64,000 bases of DNA from Celoporthe dispersa (GCA_016584495.1 WAID01000007.1:3706001-3770000), one strand, 5' to 3'. Shown: positions 34,047 to 47,161, counted from the first letter of the stretch. The notes: a model not told the origin generated them from the letters alone. Numbers and translations: made by a program.

Positions 34047-37000
34047 CGTGATCTGAGCTGAGAGGTTTGCTGTGGGCTGTGGTGATGACTGTTCATAGAA
34101 TGAAGGGCAGGATTGGGCGGCGAAACTCCTCGATGATGAAGCCGAGTCAGAAAGGCTGCGTGGACATGGTCAGTAACAATTCAATCAATAGCATTTCTTG
34201 CCATGTTAGGGAGGAATTTCAAGGAAATAAAGTAGCTAAGGAAAGCTGACAGGAAAATCAATTACCAGGCAGCTCTTGCAGCAGAAGGCCAGGTCCGGGA
34301 AAGGTCGGTGGTGGCGGCGGGGTAGACCAGACAAGCTGCACCTTGCAGGTAAAGAAAAACAGCCTTGCTTTTTTTGCTTCTTTTTTCTTTTTCCCTTCTC
34401 CCTTTTCCCTCTGCTGTCCAAGATAGGTGCACTTAACACAAATCCAGTGTGATGCCCACTGGACCAGGAGTGGGAGGTAAGAGGCTGGTTTTTGGTAGAG
34501 AAAGAGAGAGAGGGTAAGATGAAGTCAGAGGTGAAGAGGAAGGGGGGGGGGGGTGGAGAGAGGGGAAAAGAAAAAGGTGGAGGCTGATTGTAAAAGTCAA
34601 TGACAATTATTAATTGTAAGTAAGGCTGGGGATATGGATGATTTGAGATGGTGGATCAAGATGATGGATAGGAATGACCCTTTCAACCGAAGAGGACAAT
34701 GTCATGGCCAGCCACTGTCAGTGGTGGGTCGAGGGTTCATGTTGTGCTATAGTCTGGGCATCTTTTTGGTTCCAGACAGAGAGGGAAAAAAAAGGCCGAC
34801 CATTACCCGAGGAAGAGGAGGCGGATGGGCCAAGGAGGATATCACCTGATTATATGTGACGAGTACGAGTGGGGGAAGAAAAAGCCTGGGGAAGACAAGG
34901 GGGGGAGGGGCAAATGGATGGATGATGTGGGTGTAGGACATTGCGTGAGGGCAAAAGCTTGACGAAGACAGAGAAAAGAAAATAGGACACCACTCACCTC
35001 TGTGTGACCTTGACAACAGTGTTGGATGTCAAGGAGAATTGATCTGCAGGATCGTTGTAGAACAGCTGTGTCACAAGGTGCAGCAGCACAGAGAGTGCAG
35101 CACGACGAAGGACGTCTTGCAGAACAAGCAGACAGACGGCTGAGGAGGTGTGGCACACAGCTCTGAACTGAACTCCGCATCTGTGGTGCAAGGCGACGAA
35201 AAAGTGCAGACAAGAAAAAAAGGAAAGAAAAAAAAAAGGAGATAGGCTGGGAGCAACCAGGGTGGACGAAAGGAACCCCAAGGGAAAACCAAAACCCACT
35301 CGAGTGAAGGAAGAAGAGGGAGAAAGGATTACGGCGCTTGGCAGGAGCTACTATGTAGGAAGGGAAGTGAGGGTGGCCCACTGGAAGTGCAGCCACTACA
35401 ACGAGTGACTGGCATCCTAGCGGCCCCTCCCCTGCCCTTGTCACTGTTGACGCTAAGAGAAGCCTGGGTACGGCAGTGCCACCCCTGTATTTGCAGCAGA
35501 TTTGGAGAGAGAGAGTAAATTGGCAGCAGTAGAGAGGCCCTCTTTTCGTCTGATGTCTTGTTGTTAAGTAGTAAATGGTGACCTGACTTTGATGAAGAGC
35601 CGGTCATCTGTCCCATCATGCCGTGTGCTGGGTGTGCTCGGCTCACAAGACTTCCAGGCCCTGTGGGCGCTACAAGTTGGCGGGCCACAGTGGGTTTTGG
35701 CGGGTCTGGGGAACCCCACGCAGCAACCACAGCACCCCAACCCCTCCCCCAGATATCCCCCAAGGTGTGGTGGAGCATATAAACTTGCCACTGACCCCAA
35801 GACCCACTCAGGCATGCTGGTCTTCAAATCCTTCAACGTTCTATGCCAGCGGCCAATCGGTGTTCATGGGGCTCTGGAGGTGGTTACGGAGTGTACGTTG
35901 TGGTAAGTAAGGTCATTTGCCCCTGGTTGGCGCTTCTTGGTCAGTGGCTTGCTTGTTGGGCCTGGCGTGGTGGGAAGCGGACCCGTCTCGACATATGATT
36001 CTTCTACTTCCTGGGTGCACTTGTGCATGCTGCTGGGTGTGCTCATAGCGCTGACCGACTTTCCATCTTGCCAGTCTCACAGGCCCAAGAGAGGACAAAA
36101 GTGTGTGTGTGTGTGTGTGAGTGTGAGTATGAGTGAGTGACAAATAGCTAATCCGAGACATCCATTACATCTAAAAAAAGCCGACATCTTGGGATCTGAG
36201 ACATCCCAATCGAGATCAATATTATGCTAGTGTTCCCGTCAGTCGTCGACCCTGCCTGTCTGTCCGTTCGTGATGAACTGACTACAATTACCAGCCGTAG
36301 CCTCACCATATACATATCTCAGGCTTGCGTCCGGAGTCGCCGCGGCGGCAGCTGCCTCTCTAGCGACATCATGGTTCGGGAACCAGGAAAGCCGCATCGC
36401 GGGTGAGGCCAGATTGTGCCCAGGCGTGGATGAACACAACCACCACATTGTCTAAGATCTCAACGTGCCACGGACCGAGGGAAGCGTAGGACAGCATTGA
36501 ACGAGGTGCGCCTGAGCGATCTGAAAAGAATTACAACAAGATACAAGGTACGAGCAGCCAGATTGACACGAAAGCGCAGCCTACAAACCTGTACTTAGCC
36601 GAACACAAACATATGGTCCTTGGAGTTCTCTCCACTTGAGGAGCGGTTCAAAATCACGGTATGCTCAGCGTAACTAGCATCGACAGGACGGGAGATCATG
36701 GATGGATGCCGATTTCGGAAGGTTCGACAAGACGCAGAGGGAGAAATATGTTGAAGCATTGTCAACGCCTCGCCTGGGCTTCGCCGGCATCTTCGCGTCT
36801 AGCCCTTCCAGAAACCAAGCCTAGAAGACCCTGATTAGTCTGAGACCAATGCCACTCGGAAGTCAAATTACTGCTGGCTGGTAGCGGGCCTCAACAACAC
36901 CTCCCGGGGGTTTGGGGGGGTGGGGGGAGAAAAAGAAAAAAAGGTTGAGTGGTCGCTTTTTCTGCATAGTTGACTGACTAGTCAGCTGCTGGACGAGGCT

Positions 37001-39559
37001 CTGTGGCGACTACGGCCTGACATACCGATAAAAAAAAAGAAGCTCTCATCCAGCTTAGTTTTAACGCGAGGATAGCTTGAGAGAGTGTTTTCCCTGCCAG
37101 ATACTGTTCAGGGTTTCAACTCAGAGAAGAAACACCTGTCGTGGGTCTGCACCAACAAGCCCAACAGGTCGTCGAATGCATCTTCTGCCTGGCGCCGATC
37201 CCTTGGCACTCTGCACGTGCGGCTGAAAGCTCTCGGAGAACGCCTGCTGTGCTGTCCTCATCGATATCCGGGCTACAGCATCCGAAGTCGATATGTCCGA
37301 TCCATCTCCAGTAACACGCATTAGTCACGGGGTTCAGACCGTCGTAGGACGTCCAGCTCGCTGCCATCAGTCAGCCTGGCGCTGTGCATTGGCGAGCTCA
37401 GCTAAGCACAGTATGGAATTGTCGGGAGAGAGGATCTACTGCTGTGTCATGAGAAGAGGTCTCTAGGTTGAATTTATCGAACCCTGTGAGACCTAAAGAC
37501 GCACACGAGATGTCGCTGCGTCTGTTTGCTGTGGTCGAAGAAAGATCACCCGATACAATCGACCTTCTGATCCCGAGGTGAGCCCTAGGAGGCTCAGGAT
37601 GGTCGTACAGCCTGCCTGGCTCCCGAAGCAATGAGCTGATGCCTGCAAAATTAATTGCGTTTCCGATTCTTTGAAGGACACAATCGTGATCAGTACCAAT
37701 TCCGAACCTGGATGCAGGGAATGGCTCAGAGTCGTTATACCTTGTCGCACCGGGCGAACCCGACCCACCGGAATCATCTGGTGAACCCCCCAAATCTGGT
37801 AGTGAGCTCGAGGTTTTCTTCGCAGGCGGCTACTCGATAGACCCAAGAGATTTTCCGAGACGCATGCACCCGCGTTCGCGTGGAACCCAAAGCGCGTGGG
37901 CGTGCTGCAGCTGTCCGCGATGCCGTTGACCCTTGTGCAGAATTGCAGCTTACGGCTGGGGCAATCAGAGCCAACTTGCTAGCACTCCGTAGTTTTAGCC
38001 CAGTATCATTACATATTGATGGCGGTCTGAGTCAAGAGCAGACTTGAGTGGGTTGGCAGGTTATCACCATAACAATGTGAAGCGACTTCGAGTGACCCTT
38101 GCAAGTTCTCCAGATCTCTGGGAATTATCATCAGCTGCATACGCTATCATTCGACCAATTGATAGCATTCACGGGCGTCAGATCCCGACCACGAAAAAGG
38201 GACGCGTACACATATCTTGAGGCTGTCTGTGGATCGTAACATGCTGCATGCAGATGGCGTTGACTAGGATATAAGGTGGTCAGTCCGTCGGTAAGCCCGG
38301 GCTGAGGTCAAGAGAACCGCGCGAAATCGGAACAGATATCATTGCTGATTTCACATCATAGACGATCCTGCTGATGCAATGATTCCTCAGTGGCACTGGG
38401 AGCTACGTCAGCTTTACCCATGAACACAACCGCGGGAGTATCTGCACCTAATGTTTCTCGCGACCCTGCCTGGCGATAAACCCTGTGTAACATCACTAAC
38501 CCAGCACAGAGTCAGCCCACTCGGATCAGAAGATTAATTAAGGCGCGAAATGTAATTCATCGTCGGAACCAATTTATTGGCGCGCGGACGATCGACATGA
38601 TCCGCTGATTCCTGACCAGCAATTCAAGTGCTCTGTGGGGAATCCAATACGCCCTCTTTGATGCCAGCTACGAGTTTGGAAGTTGAACATGAGACCTACT
38701 GAAATGCTTTCAGCCACGCCTAGTCTGAGTTCCGTCGGTAGGGTCGTACTGAAATATGCAGTGATGAGTTTTTACCAGCAGTGATCCACAGACGTGGCTT
38801 GCGCAATATCATTCGGGGGCGCCCTCATCTGTCTGAGACAGCAGCTGTGCGTGTTCCTGGCTGGGGTTCCTGGTATTTTCCACCTGTCTTGCTTCGTATG
38901 GGAATTGCAGCTGAAATGCACAGACCGCCTCGCTGAGATTGGCGCAGATGACTATTGCAACATGGTGTCATACGAATTTGCGAGCGTCATAAAATCATGT
39001 CGGGAGGATGAAAATCAGGACGAGGAGAAGTAAAGAAGGCGGCGAAGGTGATGAGGAGAGGTTGCTAGCAGCCATGACTAAGCATGCTCTGGTGCCGCTG
39101 AATGGTCCATGAGAAACAGCTTACGTAAGACTGTCCACAGCGACTGCCCATGATTCCACAACCCTGCTGGGTTGGGCAGGAACCACTCAAACAAAACCTG
39201 GACAACAACATCGACAAGGACACAACTCGGATCTTATGTGAGATCATTTCAAGCCGGCGTTTCGGGTCTCTCTGGATTGTTCTTCTTTCTCCCTTCTTTT
39301 CTTAGTTTTTTCTTTTTTTTTGGGGGGGATACGGATAAGGGTATGGGCACGGCATCTTTCTTTTCTGACTGAATAAACCCATCTCGAGCTGGAAAATCCC
39401 GCGGGACAAAGTTACAGTACGACCAGCACTGATCCACGTACCTACTACCACACTGCCGACAACCGTCGGTCAATACGCCATCGTGACACTGACTCACAGA
39501 CGCATCTGCATCTGCTCCAGGCACCTGTGTCTTGTGTGTACAGCAGGCTTCTCGGTACC
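34047..39559. other. 5.5-kb gene-free interval between the two halves of the window
   Basis: No supported gene. The part to ~36 kb resembles the other tract-rich intergenic DNA, with G- and A-runs. From ~36.2 to 39 kb the DNA is less repetitive and more even in composition, and might hold decayed coding sequence, but no domain is recognisable in any frame. It ends in the FMO promoter. Confidence 0.5.
36101..36141 (+). repeat. (GT)n / GTGA microsatellite
   Basis: A GT dinucleotide run grades into GTGAGT/GAGT repeats, about 40 bases in total, in gene-free DNA. Confidence 0.8.
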
Positions 39560-41913
39560 ATGGCGGCGCCCAAGAGAGTCTGCATAATCGGCGCCGGAGC
39601 TTCCGGGCTGGTGGCCGCGAAGGAACTCCTTCACCGCCCGCAATCTGCTGCTTCTGGCCTCGAATACAGCTCCACAATCACCCTGTTTGACGCACAGCCT
39701 CGGATTGGCGGCCTCTGGCCAGTGGAGAAGACCGATGGTGCTGGGCTGGTGCATCCTCTCATGATGGCAAATCAGAGCAGGCATACGATGCAGTTCAGCG
39801 ACCTGGCCTGGGAACAAGACGCACCGCACCTGCCGAGGGCATGGCAGGTAGGGACATATCTGCAGCAGTACCTCAGGAGGTACTGTGCGTTCGAGACCAG
39901 AGGTTCCGACTGCGACTTGGCTGGAAGGTCGAGAGCGCCATTCCCCGCGGCGAGAAGGAGAGCAGGACATGGCATGTCACTGCCCGCTCTCAGGAGGGAC
40001 TTGTGGATGAGGCTGAGTACGACTACCTCGTGGTTGCCTCCGGATTCTTCGGAAAGCCCGTCATTCCTGATTTGCCCGGGCTGAAAGACGCCGGCGGGAT
40101 ACCAGTTGTGCACAGCAGCCGGTACAGGGACCTCGAGACGCTGCTCCCAAATGCAGATGGAAAAGGGGGCAAGATCCTCGTCGTGGGGGGCCAGATGTCA
40201 GGAGTCGAAATCGCTGGGACCATCGCATCTCACCTATCCTCTGCCGTTAACTCCCCAGGACAAGGCAAACTGGCCGGTGCTGACAAGTACACTGTCCACC
40301 ACGTCATCCAGCGACCGATATGGGTATTCCCACTGTTCACGTCACCAGCAGCAGGCCGTGCCGCCGCACCCTTCGCACCTCTCGACTTTGCATCGTACAA
40401 TCTGGCCAACCGACCTGGGCTACTTGCAAATACGCAGGGCCATATCACCACCGAGAGCGCCAAGGTGTCCAAAGGACTCTTCCAAGCGGCACTGGGCACC
40501 GATCAATCCGAGTTCTCACCTCTTCTCTCTCCATCGGAAGGCGATATCGAAGAACCTGCCTATCTAGCCGTTAGCGACTGCTATACCGAATTTGTGCGGT
40601 TGGGCCTGATCACTCTCGAGAAGGGCAAGCTGGGGTCTCTGTCTGGGACCACAGCCACAATCGCCGCCGTCTCTCCAGAACAAGAGCCCAGAGCCGTCAC
40701 TGATGTTGCTGCCGTTGTGCTTGCCACTGGCTTTGAGGCAGCATCCTCCTTGTCCTTCCTCCCAGACGAGATCCAACGGACTCTTGCTTTGGACCCCACC
40801 AACATCGACAACACCGTCCTCCTTGCCTTCCACGGCACTCATCATCCAGAGGTGCCTAATCTCGGCTTTGTCGGCTTCTACCGCAGCCCATACTGGGGCG
40901 TCATGGAGATGCAGGCCCGCTTCCTGGCCGAGCTCTGGACACAGCAACGAGAAGGCCAGCTCCGCCCCTCCCTGCAGAGGGCCCTTGCCGAAGATGCTTC
41001 TATTCAACGATTCGCAGCGCTCCGGGGGGATCCCCGTGCCTCTCAGTTTCCCATGGGCGACTACGCCTTCTTGATGCAGGAGTTCGCGGCTGCACTAGAT
41101 ATCCCCTTGCTGCCCTCATCAACCCAGGACACGCCACTCTTACCGCACAATGGAATGCCTATGGACATTCTGACCCCGTCGCGATATGTCTCTCCGCTTG
41201 CGCAGCCGTTGGAAGTGCGCAAGTCCCAGGTACAGACGAGAGAGGCCGTCCTGGCCTCGCTGACAAGCGGGAAGTTTGTGGCGAGGGCCGTCTTCCGCTC
41301 GCTGCTGGGCGAATGGAGTCTCGAGAGAGATCTCATCTCGAAGCTGCCCACCCACCCCAGCGGCCATTGGAGCGGAACGGCGAAGTTCTTACTCCGGCAA
41401 GGGACGAAAGATGGTCTCAAATGCGTCGACGGAACCGCTCAGGGTGGTGATGTCGGTAGTGAGCGGAAGGACGCAGAGAACCCCGGTCTAGAGTACCTGT
41501 ACATCGAAGAGGGCGAATTCAGGACTACCACCGGCATCACCTTCCCAGCAACGCGGCGGTATATCTGGCGATACAACGAGAAGACGGACAAGTTAAGTGT
41601 CTGGTTCGTACGGACCGGCGATGCATTCAGCCGGAAGGACCCGCGGCGAGACGAGGAGCAGATGAAGGCAGATTATCTATTTCACGAGGTGGATTTTGTA
41701 GTCCCAGATGACTACGCCACCAGGCAAAATATCACCCAGGGGTGGGAGGCGAAGGCGGGCCACCTCTGCGTCGAGGACTTCTACGATGTCAAGTATGAGT
41801 TCAGGTTCAATGCCGTAAATCTAAGGGACTGGTCGCTTGGATATACTGTGAAAGGCCCACAGAAAGATTATACCATCGATGGGAAGTATAGGAGAAAGCC
41901 CTCGGGGAGATAG
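39560..41913 (+). CDS. Flavin-containing monooxygenase fused to a C-terminal DUF6314 domain
   Basis: The ATG at 39560 gives MAAPKRVCIIGAGASGLVAA, an FAD-binding GxGxxG, followed by RIGGLWPV. The frame breaks once between 39882 and 39907; the second frame is then open for ~670 residues to 41913. A second nucleotide-binding motif, VVGGQMSGVEIA, and ATGFEAASSLSFLP follow, as in FMO-type (dimethylaniline monooxygenase-like) enzymes. From about 41274 the last ~210 residues form a separate domain: RSLLGEWSLERDL, GTAKFLL, EYLYIEEGEFRTTTG, ATRRYIWRY, GHLCVEDFYDVKYEF and LGYTVKGPQKDYTIDGKY. This fits DUF6314, a lipocalin-like beta-barrel family. The fused barrel may bind the substrate or product. The gene converges with the ABM-like gene 141 bases downstream. 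Confidence 0.82.
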
Positions 41914-42054
41914 ATCATAGATCTAGGGAGGATGTTGGTTGGCGAATCTTTTCTTCCATCGCTGCAGCGACTGGTTGCACACAGATGGAGGACCACGAGA
42001 TTCCACCTTGCACGAGGCAAATCCACTGATTCTACTCATACGAGAAGCCTTTTT

Positions 42055-42732
42055 TCATTGACTGGCGCCGGTATTATCCTCCGTGAAGTCGATGCGAGTC
42101 CCACGCCTCACCTCAGCGCTGCGAATCAGATCTCGAAAGTGATCGGACTTGTCTAGAGCCACAGCCTCGGCAAGCTTCTGATACCCGTCCAAGTTCTCCC
42201 ATCCACAGAAGAACACCCACTCCTCCTCCTTCTCCTCTTCCTCTTTATGCCCACCAGAAGCCCTTTCGATTCTCCATCCCCCTGCAGGCCCCTCCCCCTC
42301 CGACTGGCCAGGGTCCCGACGACTCAGCCACGCCCAAGATCTCACCCGCTCCTCAAAATCAGCCTTGTCCTCCCCACGGACACGGAACCACCCGATGCTC
42401 AGCACCGGCGCGTCCGCCGGCACCTCGGCATTGGGCACGTCCACATGGTACATCTCGATGCGCGGGATGTCGAGCTCGTCCCCCAGGAGCTCGAGGAGCT
42501 CCTGGTTCTCCGGGCTGGGGATGAAGCGGTCCCAGTGCTCGGAGGGGGAACGCCAGTCGCCGAGGAGGTACAGGAGCTTGGGGTCCTCGAGGGACTGGTA
42601 GTAGGTGAAGCGGCGGCCGGGGTGGCCGAGGGCTGTCCGCATGACCTGGAGGGATTTCTGGAGCTTGGCGTAGAGGGCTGGGGTGGTGCCCTGGGGGGCG
42701 AGGGGGAGGACGGCGAGCTCGGTTACGGGCAT
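42055..42732 (-). CDS. ABM-like (dimeric alpha/beta barrel) protein
   Basis: Intact single exon, 225 residues from the ATG at 42732; an in-frame ATG at 42825 would add 31 residues. The N-terminal ~100 residues follow the antibiotic-biosynthesis-monooxygenase-like pattern of fungal proteins: MPVTELAVLPL, then YAKLQKSLQVMRTAL, FTYYQSLEDPKLLYLLGDW, SPSEHWDRFIPS and IEMYHVDV. A second similar half follows (PVLSIGWFRVRGEDKADFEE, then WVFFCGWENLDGYQKLAE), so the protein probably carries two ferredoxin-like repeats. An acidic EEEEKEEE insert separates strands in the second half. Members are small cytosolic proteins; some are oxygenases, many are uncharacterised. It sits tail-to-tail with the FMO gene. 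Confidence 0.68.
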   Translation of the reverse strand: MPVTELAVLPLAPQGTTPALYAKLQKSLQVMRTALGHPGRRFTYYQSLEDPKLLYLLGDWRSPSEHWDRFIPSPENQELLELLGDELDIPRIEMYHVDVPNAEVPADAPVLSIGWFRVRGEDKADFEERVRSWAWLSRRDPGQSEGEGPAGGWRIERASGGHKEEEEKEEEWVFFCGWENLDGYQKLAEAVALDKSDHFRDLIRSAEVRRGTRIDFTEDNTGASQ

Positions 42733-43963
42733 TGTTGGGGCTGATTCAAGCTTCTTGCTTAAAGCAGGCGAGGACGATGACCTAGTGGGGGGAGAGAAAA
42801 AAATGAATGTTTGGGGGACGGGCAAATACGTTGCCTTGTTTTCTCTATATTAAAAATTGCTTTTTTCCCCCCTTCTTCTTTCCTTTTTCTTTCCGTGGGC
42901 AAGGTCATCTCGTACTATTTAAGTATTAACTTGGGGTTCAGGCAGCCCTCATGACGCAAGCCATACTCGGCCTACCTAATTCGTTTAAATCCTGTTCCTC
43001 TTCATGAAGTTCATGTGAATGGAATCATTTCTGCCTATACCGTCCCTTTGTTTTTTCCAACTCGATTCTGGAGCGAGTGCCATTTACCTACCATCTCGCG
43101 AAGATCTACCATGGTCCTATGGATTCCTCGCTGACCATGATTCGATATCGCCAAGGACACTTGGGGGGGCGCCACATTCTAGATGATTTAAACTTACAGC
43201 CTCCCAGGTGACGCGTTACCCGATTCATGCTCCGTATGCGAGGTTGCGATTGATTAAGAATAGAGTAACGCATACTGTATCGACGATCGCTACCCCTTTC
43301 TCTGGGTGGAGGACTGATCCAATGCATGTCCGCCCGCCGCTTGTTTTCTCACGGTATTTTCCGTCCTGCTGCGGTACAAAGTAGAGTTTGTAGGGCTGAA
43401 GCTGTCCTTCGCTGCGCCTGGAAAAATCGAATCTGTTTGAAACGTCCGTGGAAACAAAGTTTCCCCGCCGACACCGCTAAGGGCCCTGGCCAAATTGCAG
43501 GGGGAAGAAGCGACTCCTTGTTTATATGAATGACCATATGATTTCGGTTCCAGACTCTCAGGGGGTTAGTCCCACGCCACCGGAACAAAACATTCAATCC
43601 TCTGGGTGGGTTTGGTGATCCACAGCCAGGATTCCCGCAATAGACTCCAGACAGCAGCTTGAGAGAGCAAGTATGCTGCATCGTGAGATCAGGTCCTTGG
43701 CGTGATGACCCCTCCCCTGCTCAGCTCACTTGAACCTGGAGTACAAGATACTGCCGAGGCCCTTATATAAGCCTCACTTTTTTGTTCTGTTTCTTGTGCA
43801 GCACTATACTGCATTATGCTACCCAACTCAGAGAGACAAGGCTGCTGCAGTTGATCTGCAATCCATTCTTTTTTTGCCTTTTTTGATATTTCACATGCTA
43901 TTGTCACATTCTTTTTGATTCAACTGTGTTGTTGACCACATTCATTACATAAGAGACGAAAAT
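42733..43963. other. Divergent intergenic region between ABM-like and secreted-protein genes
   Basis: No supported gene. It separates two divergently transcribed genes and so should hold both promoters, including the TATA box listed for the gene at 43964. T-runs lie at 42860-42895 and 43860-43890. Confidence 0.5.
43764..43769 (+). promoter_or_regulatory. TATA box of the secreted-protein gene
   Basis: TATATA within CCTTATATAAGC lies about 195 bases upstream of the ATG at 43964. A plausible core promoter element by motif and spacing; the 5' leader would be long. Confidence 0.4.
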
Positions 43964-45918
43964 ATGAAGCACTCACTCTTCTCGTTCGTCCCAGCGCTGC
44001 TGTCGCTGTCGACGGCCGTAGACGCTGCCGGCCTGACCAACTCGTCCCTGACAACCTATGTGGACTCCGTCTCCCTCAACTTCAACTTCGACCCCGTCAA
44101 GGCTGCCTACTGGACAGGCTACATCCACCACCGCCGCACGCCCTTTGCCGTGTCTCCCTCGGGCAGCGTCGCATACCTTGCCTACCTCGACGGGTCCGGC
44201 ACTGACGTCCACGTCCAGGCGGTCGACCCGACGACGTTCGAGGCCAGCGGCATCAATGTCACCATCTCGGGAGGCAAAGAGGCCGGAGGCCTGGTCGCTC
44301 AGGATGACGGCTTTGCTCTCCTGACCAACGAGGCTATGCCCTCTGGTACTACTGATGCTCCCCCTGGCGAGACGCCGGTGCCTGTTCTGTATAGGTTCTC
44401 TGCCGCTGGTGAGCAACAGTGGAAGACATGGCTTGGCGGCCCAAATGTCTCGGATACCTATGGCCACAGTATGTGTCTTCTTCCTCACCCTCTTTGGTTC
44501 GGTATAATTATTGCATAGTCCCTCTGTTCTGACGAAATTAATAAATAGTGGCCGCCACTGACATGAATGGTGACCTGGTCTACTCCAACACCACTGGCCG
44601 TTACGCGGCCTACACGGTTGTGACAGCCTATGACGGAGACGCCGAGGGCCATTTTGGGGACGCCATCCGCTACATCGAGGACGCAACGGGCGAGATCGTT
44701 GTTATCGACGGCGCCAGCTCGGACTGGGGCTGCTCGCACAACACGGGTATCGCCCTCGAGGCCGCCGACGCCGCCCCCTACGCAAGTGTCTGTGCTGAGG
44801 ACCAGGGCGGCATCTGGCTGAACACCAACGGCCAAGGGATGACCACCGAGGGCGTCAAGATCTCCAACGAGAACACCACCGACGGTGCCGACGGCGAGCC
44901 CATGGGAGGCATGTCGGGCTCGTACAGCAACCTGGCCCGCTGGCAGGACGGCGACGGGTACATCTTTGCGTGGGTCTCGCGTGGCGCTATCGATCTCTAC
45001 GAGAACGCCTGGATGGGGACGGGGTACACCGATGCGTACAACCGCACCAACGGTCGTAATGTCGCGGTGGCTACGTTCACGGACAAGTACACCATGGTCG
45101 AGGCTGAGGCCTCCAGCACGGCTGGCGCCGCCTCGGGCGACTCGCAGGTCAACTGGATCACCAAGACCACCACGGCCGACATGAGCAACGCCCACGTTGC
45201 CACCTTCGACGGGACAAACGCTCTCGTCACCTGGGAGGAGATCGCCGATCCCTTCTGCGAGTACATCGCCTTTGGGTGCCGCGGAACCTTCTCGGGCGCA
45301 TACTACCAGCTCGTCACCAACACTGGCAACGGCACGGCCGTGGGCGAGCCTCTGGTCAAGTCGGATGTCTATGTCTCTGGTGACATGGTGACCATGAGTG
45401 ACGGGCGTATCTGCTGGCCCTATGTGAACATGGACTGGAACCTGGACGGCGTTGTTGGCTGGGGCTACACTTCTTCCAACGTTACCAAGATGAGCTTTGC
45501 CTGCATGAGCCTGGACGGCTCTTCCTCCTCCTCCACATCTTCGGCCACTGCTGCCGTGGCCTCTTCCTCCTCCTCCTCTTCTTCTATCATTGCGTCCACC
45601 TCTTCTTCAGCCATCGCAGCTGCGTCAACCGAGGTAGCCGTTGCTGCTGCGTCCGCATCTCCGAGCACCGTCTCTTCGTCTGCTGCTGCCGTCGCTACCA
45701 CCGAGGCCGTCTCTACTGACGCGGCTGCTGCTGCTACTACTCCTGCTACAGAGGCTGCCACCACCTTGGCCACCTCTGTCATCGCTGCCACCTCAAGGCA
45801 AGTCACTTCCACGAGCGACGTATCTTCTGCTGCAGCAGGGGCCACGCACACCAGTGGGAGCGGTGGCTTCTGGTCTGGAGGGTCTGTCTTTGGCTGGGGC
45901 CACTGGCAGGGCAATTAA
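43964..45918 (+). CDS. Large secreted protein with Ser/Ala/Thr-rich C-terminus, family unknown
   Basis: Two exons (43964-44468 and 44549-45918) with an 80-base intron (donor GTATGT, acceptor ATAG), 624 residues, frame intact. A signal peptide (MKHSLFSFVPALLSLSTAVDA) precedes a ~500-residue globular region. Recurrent strand-turn motifs (VSPSGSVAYLAYLDGSG, GGLVAQDDGFALLTNEA, SNLARWQDGDGYIFAWVSRG, VATFDGTNALVTWEEI) suggest a beta-propeller. Several Asn-x-Ser/Thr sites are present. The final ~130 residues are a Ser/Ala/Thr/Val stalk, probably O-glycosylated, ending GGFWSGGSVFGWGHWQGN. The end is not hydrophobic, so a GPI anchor is not supported. I do not recognise a named family; it probably acts outside the cell. 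Confidence 0.8.
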
Positions 45919-47161
45919 CCAGGCTAACCTGTCCTTCTCTCTTCCAGCAAGTCGAAATGCCACCGGTCCAAGTAAAGACATGGTCTTGTAGTTGCATGTG
46001 GTAGTTGGTCGAGGTGTTGCTGTTGGCTCGGAAGATGGGTTGAGCTCCTGCTGCGGAGGAGCCATGGTCAGGATCGAAATCAGTACTGGCTCTGAGGTGA
46101 AATTCGTGTACATAACGTTTTATCATTGTAGAGGGTTTAACATGTATAAAAGACCTCTGACAAACAGACAGTGTACCTGTTCTGGACCATCCGGTTGACT
46201 TGTATCATTTATTGACATTCTGCCGAGGGTCGTTGTCCCAAACGGACATCTGTGGCCCCTATTTTCTAGCTCCTGCGGGATCCTGATGACAGTATCTAAT
46301 AACTACGGTAACTTCATCAGGCTGTCTAACTCGTGGAATACCTGCTTTAGGTTGCTTTAGCCCGACAACAGGGAACCTCAAGCCCTACCGCTAGACTTTG
46401 CACATGCGCTCACACACTGACATCTGAAAGAAGCTCAGTCTCTCAGGTTGAAAACAGTTTAGCACATTTTCTCTCACCATTCCTGAATCTAACGGTTCAT
46501 GACCTACATTTATCTCTCGATGCTAATGGCCTCTCTCTCTCTCTCTCTCTCTCTCTCGCCAAAGATGTATTGCATAGGCCTTCAACTTGCTTTGCTAACA
46601 GCTTTGACTCTGGCACAAGGTCAAGTCCTTGAGAGCATCCGCATAGCTACTCTCTCTCTCGTTATGCATGGTTTGTATCAGTAGCATATAATGAAGGCTG
46701 TAAAATACCACCGTTCGGCTCGATGGTGAAAATGACATTCGAGAGTGCCACCACTGACACGCAGGTATATCTTTCTGAGATGATTCGGTCTGGGAGTACA
46801 TCCTTGCATCTATTCTTCCTACAGAGGCACATGTGATCCAGTGTACCGGTCAGGAACCAGTGAATTGTGACCAGAAGATGAGGGGGTACCCGTTAGATGA
46901 GGTCCACTTCTCGTACCTTGGGATGAGTATCGGGAGTCCGCTTGACAAGGACGCTGCGTGTCGAGGTTTTTTATGAGTGTGAAGTTTCCCTTTGCGAAAT
47001 CAAGACTGCCTAGGCATGCAGGAGTGTATAGTCCATCGAACACACCTTCTTCCAAAGTTTTGTTCAGTTTCATTATAAGAATAGTACAGAGACTCCCCCT
47101 CTGGCTAAGGATGTTCGACTAAGAGTAGAGATGAACCTCGTGGCCCGTTGTCTGAATGCCT
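45919..47161. other. Intergenic region between the secreted-protein gene and the second Zn2Cys6 gene
   Basis: No supported gene. The two genes converge here. It contains a (CT)n microsatellite at 46530-46557. Small open frames in it show no domain. Confidence 0.5.
46530..46557. repeat. (CT)n microsatellite
   Basis: A 28-base CT run in the 3' flank shared by two converging genes. Confidence 0.85.
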
